Assembly: GCA_019930625.1 (NCBI GenBank)
Contig: CP082844.1
Span: forward strand, 6,262,001-6,326,000
Source: Nocardia asteroides
Lineage (GTDB): Bacteria > Actinomycetota > Actinomycetes > Mycobacteriales > Mycobacteriaceae
Direction: 5' to 3'
Length of the DNA stretch: 64,000 nucleotides
Below, piece by piece: positions 1 to 9,826 of the stretch (positions are counted from its first letter, which is position 1; each line of letters begins with the position of its first letter). The notes under the pieces were generated by a model. The model did not search any database, was not told the DNA's origin, and was given only the letters and a program-made list of their open reading frames with translations. The position numbers were made by a program, and so were the translations under genes.

Positions 1-1
1 C

Positions 2-649
2 ATCTGGTTCGCGTTCGCCGGAGCGCTGATCGCCGGGCTGGTGGTGTTCGGGACCTCGTCCGTCGGCGGCGGTAAGGCGAACCCGCTGAGCCTGGTGCTC
101 GCGGGCGCAGCCGTCACCGCGTTCCTCCAGGCGATGACGAACGCGGTAGTGCTGTTCGACGCGTCGGCGCTGGACACCTACCGGTTCTGGGTGATCGGCA
201 CGGTCGCAGGCCGCGACGCGGCGGTGTTCTGGCAGGTACTTCCGTTCCTGGCGGCCGGCATGCTGCTGGCTGTGGCGGCAGCGCCGGGACTGAATCTGCT
301 CGGCCTCGGCGACGACGTCGCTCGCGGGCTCGGCGTGCATGTGGGCCGGAGCCGGGCGCTCGGCCTCGCGGCCGTCGTGCTGCTGGCGGGCGCGGCGACG
401 GCGGCGGTCGGGCCGATCGCGTTCCTGGGCTTGGTCGTCCCGCATCTCGCGCGGGTCGTCACCGGACCGGACTATCGCTGGCTGGTCCCCTACTCCGGCA
501 TTCTCGGCGCGTTGCTGTTGTTGCTCGCCGACGTGGCCGGTCGGTTGGTGACCCGACCCGGGGAGCTGGAGGTCGGGGTGATGCTGGCCTTGCTCGGCGT
601 GCCGTTGTTCCTCGCGTTCGTGCGGCGGCGAAAGTTGGTGGATCTGTGA
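2..649 (+). CDS. FecCD-family Fe-siderophore ABC permease, 5' truncated
   Basis: This is the C-terminal part (about 215 residues) of an integral membrane permease that imports ferric siderophore or heme. The frame is open from base 2, so the start lies outside the window. Several hydrophobic helices are visible. The segment with GPIAFLGLVVPHLAR is the hallmark FecCD motif that contacts the ATPase. Its stop overlaps the GTG start of the next permease by 4 bases, so the two are translationally coupled subunits of one heterodimeric transporter. The solute-binding lipoprotein is not in the window and probably lies upstream. Confidence 0.9.
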   Translation: MWFAFAGALIAGLVVFGTSSVGGGKANPLSLVLAGAAVTAFLQAMTNAVVLFDASALDTYRFWVIGTVAGRDAAVFWQVLPFLAAGMLLAVAAAPGLNLLGLGDDVARGLGVHVGRSRALGLAAVVLLAGAATAAVGPIAFLGLVVPHLARVVTGPDYRWLVPYSGILGALLLLLADVAGRLVTRPGELEVGVMLALLGVPLFLAFVRRRKLVDL

Positions 650-1737
650 CGATTTCGCTGCGAAACACGAGCGCGCGGCCCGCACTGCGCGTCGGACCGG
701 TGTCGGCGGTGCTGCGGCCGCGGATGGTGCTGATCGTCGCGGCACTGATCGTGCTGGCGTTCGGACTGTTCTGCCTGGACATCGCGGTGGGCGAGTCCCC
801 TCTGCCGCTCGGGCGCGTGCTGGACGTGCTGACCGGCGGCGGCACCCGGGCACAGCGGTTCATCGTGCTGGAATCCCGGCTGCCGCGCGCGCTGACCGCG
901 CTGGTGGTGGGGCTGGCGCTCGGACTCGCGGGCGCGATCACCCAATCCATCCTGCACAACCCGCTGGCCGCCCCGGACATGCTCGGCATCACCACGGGAG
1001 CGAGCCTGGGCGCGGTCGTGGTGCTGGTCGGCACCGGCGGTGCGACCACCGGACTGGCCGCCTCCCTCGGCGCTCCGCTGGCCGCGATGACGGGCGGCCT
1101 GCTCACCGCGGTGGCCGTCTACCTGCTCGCCTGGGGACGCACGTCCACCGGCGCGTACGGCGCCACCGGGCTGCGGCTGGTGCTGATCGGCGTCGGCGTC
1201 AACGCGCTGCTGATGGCGGGCATCAGCTGGCTGCTCACCCGCGCCAGCCTGATCGACGCGCAGCGCGTGCAACTGTGGTTGAACGGATCGCTCAACGCGG
1301 CCGACTCCGCGCACCTGGCGCCCGCCGCGATCGCCGCGGGCGCCGCCGCGCTCGTCGCACTGGGCTCCGCCCGCACACTGGCCGCGTTGCGCCTCGGCTC
1401 GGACACGACCCGAGCGCTCGGGGTGCGGATCCAGACCCAGCAGGCCGTCCTGATCGGCGCGGCCGTCGTGGCGGCTTCGGTCGCCACCGCCTCCGTCGGA
1501 CCGGTCGGGTTCGTCGCCCTCGCCGCGCCGCAGATCGCGCGACGCGTTCTGAGCACTCCGGGCGAACCGCTCGTCGGCTCCGCCGTGGTCGGGGCCATCC
1601 TGGTGGTCGGCTCGGATGTCGCCTCCCGGACGCTGTTTCCGGTCGACCTGCCCGTCGGCGTCGTGACCGCGGCATTCGGCGGCCCGTTCCTGCTGTACCT
1701 GCTCGTGCGTATGAACCGGAAGGCGACGCTGACATGA
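646..1737 (+). CDS. FecCD-family Fe-siderophore ABC permease, second subunit
   Basis: A 363-residue inner-membrane permease, the usual length for the BtuC/FecCD family, with about ten hydrophobic segments. The conserved GPVGFVALAAPQIARR motif near residue 285 is the coupling-helix region that docks on the ATPase. It starts at a GTG overlapping the previous stop and ends overlapping the ATG of the ATPase gene, so permease-permease-ATPase form a tight operon for uptake of chelated iron. The exact siderophore cannot be read from the sequence. No iron-box (DtxR/IdeR type) is visible because the operon promoter is outside the window. Confidence 0.92.
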   Translation: MTISLRNTSARPALRVGPVSAVLRPRMVLIVAALIVLAFGLFCLDIAVGESPLPLGRVLDVLTGGGTRAQRFIVLESRLPRALTALVVGLALGLAGAITQSILHNPLAAPDMLGITTGASLGAVVVLVGTGGATTGLAASLGAPLAAMTGGLLTAVAVYLLAWGRTSTGAYGATGLRLVLIGVGVNALLMAGISWLLTRASLIDAQRVQLWLNGSLNAADSAHLAPAAIAAGAAALVALGSARTLAALRLGSDTTRALGVRIQTQQAVLIGAAVVAASVATASVGPVGFVALAAPQIARRVLSTPGEPLVGSAVVGAILVVGSDVASRTLFPVDLPVGVVTAAFGGPFLLYLLVRMNRKATLT

Positions 1738-2633
1738 CGATCGCGGACATCACCACCTCCGAAGCCGAGGCACCGGCGAGCGCGACGGGGCACCGGCTCG
1801 GCGCCGAGGGGGTCACCCTCGGTTACGGCGACCGGGTGATCGTCGACGGACTGAGCTTGGCAATCGCCCCGGGCGTGGTCACGACCGTGATCGGGCCCAA
1901 CGGTTGCGGAAAGTCCACCCTGCTGCGTTCGCTCGGCCGTCTGCTGCGCCCGCGCCACGGCCGGGTCCTGTTGGACGGCAAGGCCATTTCGACGATGAAG
2001 ACCAAGGACGTCGCCCGCATCGTCGGCATGCTGCCGCAGTCGCCGGTCGCCCCGGAAGGACTCACCGTCGCCGATCTGGTCGCGCGCGGACGCCATCCCC
2101 ACCAGTCCTGGTTCCGGCAATGGTCGGACACCGACGAATCCGAGGTGACGACGGCACTGGAACAGACCGGGATCGCCGACCTGGCCGACCGCGCGCTCGA
2201 CGAGCTGTCCGGCGGACAGCGCCAGCGCGCGTGGATCTCGATGGCGCTGGCCCAGGGCACCGACATCCTGTTGCTCGACGAGCCGACCACCTACCTGGAT
2301 CTGGCGCACTCCATCGAGGTACTCGACCTCGTCGACCGGTTGCACGCCGATCTGGGGCGCACCGTCGTCATGGTGCTGCACGATCTGAATCTCGCGATCC
2401 GCTACAGCGACCAGCTCGTCGTCATGCACGACGGACGCGTCGTGGCCACGGGGGCCCCGGGCGAGGTGGTGTCGGTCGAGCTGCTGCGCGAGGTGTTCGA
2501 GCTGGACGCCACGGTGCTCGAGGACCCGGTGTCGGGGCGGCCGATGATCGTGCCGATCGGCGCCAGGCACGTGCGCGGGAAGGTCGGTGGACCGGCTGCC
2601 GCGACCTCGGAATCCGCGCCCTATGAGAAATGA
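1734..2633 (+). CDS. Fe-siderophore ABC transporter ATPase (FepC/FecE type)
   Basis: A 299-residue cytoplasmic ATPase that powers the two preceding permeases. Walker A GPNGCGKST is at about residues 54-62, the Q-loop follows near 95 (LPQSP), the signature LSGGQRQR is near 159, Walker B LLLDEP near 180 and the H-loop LHDLN near 216. The start is the ATG overlapping the upstream stop (ATGA). A much longer open frame upstream is only GC-rich read-through. Siderophore ATPases of this type are normally 260-290 residues, so the length fits. Confidence 0.92.
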   Translation: MTIADITTSEAEAPASATGHRLGAEGVTLGYGDRVIVDGLSLAIAPGVVTTVIGPNGCGKSTLLRSLGRLLRPRHGRVLLDGKAISTMKTKDVARIVGMLPQSPVAPEGLTVADLVARGRHPHQSWFRQWSDTDESEVTTALEQTGIADLADRALDELSGGQRQRAWISMALAQGTDILLLDEPTTYLDLAHSIEVLDLVDRLHADLGRTVVMVLHDLNLAIRYSDQLVVMHDGRVVATGAPGEVVSVELLREVFELDATVLEDPVSGRPMIVPIGARHVRGKVGGPAAATSESAPYEK

Positions 2634-2653
2634 CACACCAGCTATTTCATGGT

Positions 2654-2670
2654 TACGACACCCTGTAGTA
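2654..2670 (+). promoter_or_regulatory. BlaI/MecI-type operator upstream of blaI
   Basis: A near-perfect dyad TACGACA-CCC-TGTAGTA. The half-sites contain the TAC-ACA / TGTAGTA pattern bound by BlaI and MecI repressors. It lies about 35 bases before the start of the BlaI gene and just upstream of its -10 box, where bound repressor would block transcription of the blaI-M56 pair (autoregulation). Confidence 0.75.
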
Positions 2671-2692
2671 CGCATCGGCGTCGTTGAGTACC

Positions 2693-2698
2693 TAAAAT
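2693..2698 (+). promoter_or_regulatory. -10 box of blaI, probably leaderless transcript
   Basis: TAAAAT lies six bases before the ATG at 2705. There is no room for a Shine-Dalgarno sequence, so transcription probably begins at or very near the start codon. Confidence 0.55.
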
Positions 2699-2704
2699 TG
2701 TGGG

Positions 2705-3103
2705 ATGGCAGGTCTTGGTGAACTCGAGAAAGCGGTCATGGACCAGTTGTGGTCGGCCGACGAACCACAAACGGTCCGGCAGGTGCACGAGGCGCTCGCC
2801 GCACGCCGTGAGCTCGCGTACACCACGGTGATGACCGTGCTGCAACGACTCGCGAAGAAGAACCTCGTGGTCCAGCGGCGCGACGACCGGGCGCACCGCT
2901 ACGCACCCGTGCACACTCGCGACGAGCTCGTGGCCAGTCTGATGGTCGACGCGCTGCAACAGGCCGACGCGGCGGGCAGCCGCGCCGCCGCGCTGGTGCA
3001 CTTCGTGGAACAGGTAGGCAAGGACGAGGCTGCCGCTCTCCGCGAAGCACTCGCTAAGCTCGAAGCAACCGAGGACGAGGACTCGGCGCCACCGCCGCAG
3101 TAG
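2705..3103 (+). CDS. blaI: BlaI/MecI family transcriptional repressor
   Basis: A 132-residue winged-helix repressor. The N-terminal half carries the BlaI fold (GELEKAVMDQLWSADEP, then AYTTVMTVLQRLAKKNLV as recognition helix). The C-terminal half is the dimerisation region that BlaR-type peptidases cut. The M. tuberculosis counterpart, Rv1846c, represses beta-lactamase and some respiratory genes and is released by beta-lactams. Here it sits 49 bases before an M56 peptidase gene, the expected partner, and has its own dyad operator at 2654-2670. No beta-lactamase gene is in the window, so its targets besides itself are unknown. Confidence 0.88.
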   Translation: MAGLGELEKAVMDQLWSADEPQTVRQVHEALAARRELAYTTVMTVLQRLAKKNLVVQRRDDRAHRYAPVHTRDELVASLMVDALQQADAAGSRAAALVHFVEQVGKDEAAALREALAKLEATEDEDSAPPPQ

Positions 3104-3152
3104 ACGTAGACTCCTCGGGCGCCCTGGCCCCACAACGCAGTGAGCTGAGTCG

Positions 3153-4091
3153 ATGAACGCAACCGCGCCGGTCTTCGCCGGACTGGCATTGCTTCTCGCG
3201 GGGCCCGCCCCGGCCTTGCTCAGCCGGGCGAGGTGGACCTATCGGACGCCCCGCGCAGCGCTGGTGCTCTGGCAGGCCATCGCGCTCGCCGCCGTGCTCA
3301 GCGCGTTCGGCTCGGGGCTGGCCATCGCCGCCGAACTGCTCGTACCCGGCCCCGACGGCCGCCCGACCACCGCGCCGACCAGGGAGATCGACGCGCTCGG
3401 CCTGCCGCTGTGGCTGGCGTACGTGTTCGTCTTCGCGCTCACGCTGCTGATCGGCGCCCGGCTGATCTACGCGATCATCCGGGTCGGCGTGCACACCCGC
3501 AGGCGGCGGGCGCGTCACCGCATGCTCGTCGACCTGCTCGACCAGAGCGGTCCGCACCGGCGGGCGGCCGACATCCGGGTCTTGGCCGCCACCGAGCCGA
3601 TCGCCTACTGCCTGCCCGGCCTGCGCCAGCGCGTGGTGCTCAGCGAAGGCACCCTGACCAACCTCGCCGACGCCGAGATCACCGCCATCGTCAGCCATGA
3701 GCGTTCGCACCTGCGCGCCAGGCACGATCTCGTACTGGAAGCGTTCACCGCGGTGCACGAGGCCTTCCCCAGGGTGGTGCGCAGCAAGGCCGCGCTCGGC
3801 TCGGTCAAACTGCTCATCGAGTTGCTCGCCGACGACTCGGCCGTCAAGGTCACCGGCCCGAAACCGCTGGCCCGCGCCCTCGTCGCGTGCGCGAAATCCA
3901 CCGCCCCGCAAGGCGCGCTCGCCGCGGGCGGCCCCACCACGCTGATCCGCATCCAGCGGCTCAGCGAGCGGATCGGCGACATCCGCATCGCCGCGGCCGC
4001 CTACCTCGGCTCGGCGGCCATTCTGGTGGTGCCGACGCTGGCCGTGGCCGTACCCTGGCTGGTGGAACTGAGTCGGCTGTTCCACGGCTGA
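3153..4091 (+). CDS. M56 family membrane zinc metallopeptidase (BlaR1-like, no sensor domain)
   Basis: A 312-residue membrane peptidase. Hydrophobic helices lie near residues 7-25, 38-62, 88-110 and 283-305. The zinc site HERSH is at about 182-186, with the downstream acidic LLADDSAV segment supplying the third ligand. Unlike staphylococcal BlaR1 it has no C-terminal penicillin-binding sensor domain, as in the mycobacterial homologue Rv1845c. It follows blaI in the same direction and probably cleaves BlaI on cell-wall stress; how the stress is sensed without a sensor domain is not evident. Confidence 0.85.
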   Translation: MNATAPVFAGLALLLAGPAPALLSRARWTYRTPRAALVLWQAIALAAVLSAFGSGLAIAAELLVPGPDGRPTTAPTREIDALGLPLWLAYVFVFALTLLIGARLIYAIIRVGVHTRRRRARHRMLVDLLDQSGPHRRAADIRVLAATEPIAYCLPGLRQRVVLSEGTLTNLADAEITAIVSHERSHLRARHDLVLEAFTAVHEAFPRVVRSKAALGSVKLLIELLADDSAVKVTGPKPLARALVACAKSTAPQGALAAGGPTTLIRIQRLSERIGDIRIAAAAYLGSAAILVVPTLAVAVPWLVELSRLFHG

Positions 4092-4270
4092 TTCGCGGAC
4101 ACGTATCCTGGACGTTCGGCTGACCTTCGGCCGGCCACACCTCTCGCTCCACCCGGCGCGCGTCATCGCCCGCGCCGCAGCGCGATGAACCGCATCGTGC
4201 ACCGCTCTCCATCCCACCGAACAGCACGTTCGTGTCGAACGCGCTGTGCGACGAAAGGCACACCCACCTC

Positions 4271-5857
4271 GTGACCTCCTCGACCACCGTCGCCGCGGAG
4301 CCCACCGCGACCTTCGCGGATCTGGGCCTGCCCGCCGTGCTCATACAGGCACTGCGACGCGACGGCATCGAGACGCCGTTCCCGATCCAGGCCGCCACGG
4401 CGCCGGATGTCCTGGCAGCCAAGGACGTCCTCGGCCGCGGACCCACCGGTTCCGGGAAGACCCTGGCCTTCGGCCTCCCGATGCTCACCCGTCTGTCGGG
4501 CGGCGCGGCCAAGCCGGGCCGCCCGCGCGGACTCGTGCTGGTGCCGACCCGCGAACTGGCCGCACAGATCGAGCGGGCGCTCGACGAACCGGCGCTCGCG
4601 CTCGGCCTGCGCGTCGCCGCGGTGGTCGGCGGCGCTCCGATCAAGCGCCAAGCCGACCGCCTCGCCCGCGGTGTCGACCTGCTCATCGCCACGCCCGGAC
4701 GACTCGCCGACCTGATCGCGCAGGGGTCGGCCGACCTGTCCGACGTGATGATCACCGCCCTGGACGAGGCCGACCACATGGCCGATATGGGCTTCCTCCC
4801 GCAAGTGACCAAGCTGCTGGACCGCACCCCGCGCGACGGCCAGCGCCTGCTGTTCTCGGCCACCCTGGACGGGGAGGTCGACAAGCTGGTCAAGCGCTAC
4901 CTGCGCTCGCCCGTGACGCATTCCACCGCGCCGCCCTCGGCGTCGGTCACCACGATGTCGCATCATCTGCTGTACGTCGGCGACAAAGTGGCCAAACGGA
5001 ACGTCGCCACCGAGATCGCCGCACGCGACGGGCTGACCATCATGTTCGTCCGCACCAAGCACGGCGCCGACCGGCTCGCCAAACAACTGCGCGGCGCGGG
5101 CATCGCCGCGGGCGCGCTGCACGGCGGCAAGGCGCAGAACAACCGCACCCGCACCCTCGCGGCGTTCGCCGACGGCTCGGTGCCGGTGCTGGTCACCACC
5201 GATGTCGCGGCGCGCGGCATCCACGTCGACGGGATCTCTCTCGTCGTGCACGTCGATCCGCCGCCGGAGCCGAAGGCCTACCTGCACCGGGCCGGGCGCA
5301 CCGCCCGCGCGGGCGAGGACGGCGTGGTCGTCACGCTGGTGATGGACGAAGAGCGCCGCGAGGTCGAGACGATGGCACGCAAGGCGGGCGTCGAAATCGA
5401 CGGAGTCGCGGTGCGTCCCGGCGACAGCACACTGATCGCCATCACCGGCGCGCGCCGCCCGTCCGGCGTTCCGGTCGAGGCGGCGGCCGCGCCCGTACCG
5501 GTTGCTGCCACGGATCCGGCGAAAACCGCGCGGCGCAAGCCGGGTAGGCGCGCAGAGCACGCGCCGTCCGGTGGCCGCGGCGGGAAACAGTCCCGGGGCC
5601 GGTCGGGCGAGACGGGCCGCGCCGAGCCGGTCACCGCGCCCGCGCGCCGCCGTGGCAACGCAAAGGCCGCCACGGGCGGCACCGTGGTCCGCGGTGCGGG
5701 CTCGGGCAAGAGCACGCCCGCACGCGGATCGGGCACGACGAGCGGGCTCTCCAGCCGCGCCGCAAGTCCCGCCTCCGGCGACACGCCGGGGCGGACACGG
5801 CGACGCGCCGTACGAACCCAGCAGCCCTCAACCCGAGGCAATCGAACAGCAAACTAA
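4271..5857 (+). CDS. DEAD-box ATP-dependent RNA helicase
   Basis: About 528 residues with all core motifs: Q motif (TPFPIQ), motif I PTGSGKT near residue 58, PTRELA, TPGR, DEAD near 164, SAT (FSATL), RGIHVDG and HRAGRTARAG near 338. The last 130 residues are an Arg/Gly/Ser/Pro-rich basic tail, typical of mycobacterial RhlE-type helicases and used for RNA binding. A GTG at 4271 is preferred because a GAAAGG stretch lies 12 bases upstream and the helicase homology begins right after it; a GTG at 4232 in the same frame would add 13 residues. Likely role: RNA remodelling, ribosome assembly or mRNA turnover. Confidence 0.9.
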   Translation: MTSSTTVAAEPTATFADLGLPAVLIQALRRDGIETPFPIQAATAPDVLAAKDVLGRGPTGSGKTLAFGLPMLTRLSGGAAKPGRPRGLVLVPTRELAAQIERALDEPALALGLRVAAVVGGAPIKRQADRLARGVDLLIATPGRLADLIAQGSADLSDVMITALDEADHMADMGFLPQVTKLLDRTPRDGQRLLFSATLDGEVDKLVKRYLRSPVTHSTAPPSASVTTMSHHLLYVGDKVAKRNVATEIAARDGLTIMFVRTKHGADRLAKQLRGAGIAAGALHGGKAQNNRTRTLAAFADGSVPVLVTTDVAARGIHVDGISLVVHVDPPPEPKAYLHRAGRTARAGEDGVVVTLVMDEERREVETMARKAGVEIDGVAVRPGDSTLIAITGARRPSGVPVEAAAAPVPVAATDPAKTARRKPGRRAEHAPSGGRGGKQSRGRSGETGRAEPVTAPARRRGNAKAATGGTVVRGAGSGKSTPARGSGTTSGLSSRAASPASGDTPGRTRRRAVRTQQPSTRGNRTAN

Positions 5858-5861
5858 TCGG

Positions 5862-8199
<2,338 letters not shown>

Positions 8200-8224
8200 G
8201 CGCCGACACGCGCATCACACCGGT

Positions 8225-8256
8225 ACCGGCCCACGCCGCTCGGCACGTGGGCCGGT
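8225..8256 (+). terminator. Rho-independent-like hairpin after guaB1
   Basis: Perfect 11-bp stem (ACCGGCCCACG / CGTGGGCCGGT) with a 10-base loop, 26 bases after the guaB1 stop. There is no U-tract, as is usual in actinobacteria. Its last base overlaps the -10 box of the next unit. Confidence 0.6.
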
Positions 8257-8261
8257 AGCAT
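8256..8261 (+). promoter_or_regulatory. -10 box for the leader ORF / CNNM operon
   Basis: TAGCAT at the foot of the guaB1 hairpin. Transcription would begin near 8268, giving an untranslated leader of about 42 bases before the TTG of the leader ORF and about 176 bases before the first CNNM ATG. Confidence 0.45.
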
Positions 8262-8309
8262 GGTGGTTGCCGGACACCGGCACCACGACTCGTTTGCGAA
8301 AGGATCCAG

Positions 8310-8441
8310 TTGTCACCCGCGTCCGAGGGCGCCGTACAGGAGGGCTCCTCTAGCGAGCCGGGTGACGAACCCGGCGTCCCCCTCCCCGCAGTAGTCCTAT
8401 TCCGCACAGGCCCCGTCCCAGCACCGTTCGGGTGGTGCTGA
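8310..8441 (+). CDS. Proline-rich 43-residue leader peptide upstream of the CNNM genes
   Basis: A short ORF starts at a TTG preceded, five bases away, by an AAAGGA ribosome-binding site (8299-8304). No other start codon occurs in this frame back to the TAG at 8256. The peptide has 8 prolines in 43 residues, with a dense acidic/proline run EPGDEPGVPLP at residues 16-26 and a second run PVPAP at 35-39. It stops (TGA 8439-8441) two bases before the ATG at 8444 of the CNNM protein, so the two are probably translationally coupled. Proline/acid-rich leader peptides such as MgtL of enterobacteria regulate Mg2+ transporters, and CNNM/CorC proteins move Mg2+. That parallel is inference; existence of the ORF is fairly well supported. 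Confidence 0.55.
   Translation: MSPASEGAVQEGSSSEPGDEPGVPLPAVVLFRTGPVPAPFGWC
8313..8374 (+). promoter_or_regulatory. Mutually exclusive RNA pairings inside the CNNM leader
   Basis: TCACCCG at 8313-8319 can pair with CGGGTGA at 8359-8365. The same 3' strand can instead form a hairpin CCGGGT-GACGA-ACCCGG (8358-8374). The two structures share bases 8359-8363 and cannot coexist. The first covers the start of the leader ORF, the second lies on its proline/acidic codons. This is the layout of a translation-dependent switch; no known riboswitch class was recognised. Confidence 0.4.
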
Positions 8442-8443
8442 GG

Positions 8444-9826
8444 ATGTCGATCGCGCTCACCGCGCTCAGCCTGATCGGGTTCATCGCACTCACCGTCGGC
8501 ACGGCCCTGTTCGTCGCCGCCGAGTTCTCCCTCACCGCGCTGGAACGCAGCACCGTCGAGGCGCACGCCCGCAGCGGCGACGTTCGCGCCCGGATGGTCC
8601 GCAAGGCGCATCGCACCCTGTCGTTCCAGCTGTCGGGCGCCCAGCTCGGTATCACCATCACCACGCTGATCACCGGTTACATCGCCGAGCCGGTGCTGGC
8701 CAGGCTGCTGAATCCGGTGTTCACCGGCATTGGGCTGAGTGAATCCGCGGCACACGGCATCGCCCTCGCGCTCGCCCTCATCCTGGCCACCTCGCTGTCG
8801 ATGATCTACGGCGAGCTGGTGCCCAAGAACATCGCCATCGCCAAGCCGCTGGCGACCGCCCGCGTCACCGCCGGACCGATGATCGCCTTCTCGGTGGGGT
8901 TCAAGTGGATGATCCACTTCCTCAACGGCACCGCCAACTGGGTGGTCCGCAGGCTCGGCGTCGAGCCCGCCGAAGAGTTGCGCTCGGCCCGCTCCCCGCA
9001 GGAACTCGGCTCCCTGGTGCGCACCTCCGCCTTGCGCGGGGCGCTGGACCAGCCCACCGCCCAGGTGATGGACCGCTCACTGCAGTTCGGCGAGCGCAGC
9101 GCCGAGGAACTGATGACGCCACGGGTGAAGATCGAATCGCTCGACAAGGACGACACCATCGCCGATCTCATCGACGCGGCGGGCCGCACCGGCTACTCCC
9201 GCTTCCCGGTGATCGACGGCGACCTCGACAACACTCTCGGCTTCGTGCACGTCAAGCAGGCGTTCACCCGGCCGGTGCACGCGCGCAGGACCATTCCCCT
9301 GCACCGGCTCGCCCAGCCCGTCCCGATCGTGCCCGCCAGCTTGGACGGCGACGAGGTGCTCGAACGCGTCCGCTCCGACGGCATGCAGGTCGCCCTTGTC
9401 GTGGACGAGTACGGCGGTACCGCGGGCCTGGTCACCATGGAGGACATCATCGAGGAGATCCTCGGCGACGTCCGGGACGAGCACGACGAGGAGGAGCGCG
9501 ACGTGCGGCGCGTCTCCGACGGATGGGACTGCTCGGGGCTGCTGCGCATCGACGAGGTCTCCCGGGCGACCGGATACGACGCCCCGGAGGGCGAGTACGA
9601 GACGCTGGGCGGCCTCGTCCTGACCAAGCTCGGCCGCATCCCGGTGACGGGCGACGAAGTGGTGCTGCCGAATCCCCGTTCGCAGCAGTGGTCGATGACC
9701 GACAGCCACGACGAGGGCGGCTGGATCGCCCGAGTGGAGCGCATGGACGGACGGCGCATCGACCGGGTGCGGCTGATCCCGGTCGACGCAGACGCCCTCG
9801 CGACCAAGGAGCACAGCCATGGGTGA
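8444..9826 (+). CDS. CNNM/CorC (HlyC) family membrane protein, DUF21 + CBS pair + CorC_HlyC
   Basis: About 460 residues. The N-terminal DUF21 domain has four hydrophobic helices (near 3-25, 65-85, 98-120, 135-155) and the GELVPKNIA motif. A CBS pair spans about 200-330 and a C-terminal CorC_HlyC domain about 345-430. The older hemolysin C name is misleading: this family transports Mg2+ (Na+-coupled export) or controls Mg2+ homeostasis. The ATG at 8444 is chosen; in-frame GTGs at 8432 and 8435 overlap the end of the leader ORF. It overlaps the next gene by 8 bases, and the pair corresponds to Rv1842c-Rv1841c. The leader suggests translational control. Confidence 0.88.
   Translation: MSIALTALSLIGFIALTVGTALFVAAEFSLTALERSTVEAHARSGDVRARMVRKAHRTLSFQLSGAQLGITITTLITGYIAEPVLARLLNPVFTGIGLSESAAHGIALALALILATSLSMIYGELVPKNIAIAKPLATARVTAGPMIAFSVGFKWMIHFLNGTANWVVRRLGVEPAEELRSARSPQELGSLVRTSALRGALDQPTAQVMDRSLQFGERSAEELMTPRVKIESLDKDDTIADLIDAAGRTGYSRFPVIDGDLDNTLGFVHVKQAFTRPVHARRTIPLHRLAQPVPIVPASLDGDEVLERVRSDGMQVALVVDEYGGTAGLVTMEDIIEEILGDVRDEHDEEERDVRRVSDGWDCSGLLRIDEVSRATGYDAPEGEYETLGGLVLTKLGRIPVTGDEVVLPNPRSQQWSMTDSHDEGGWIARVERMDGRRIDRVRLIPVDADALATKEHSHG

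Noticed and set aside
4163..5560. 465-codon minus-strand frame in the DEAD-box helicase
   Set aside because: Helicase motifs on the plus strand are complete; the minus frame has no recognisable domain.
8262..8443. M-box or other known Mg2+ riboswitch before the CNNM genes
   Set aside because: No conserved M-box core is visible; the leader ORF and alternative stems fit better.
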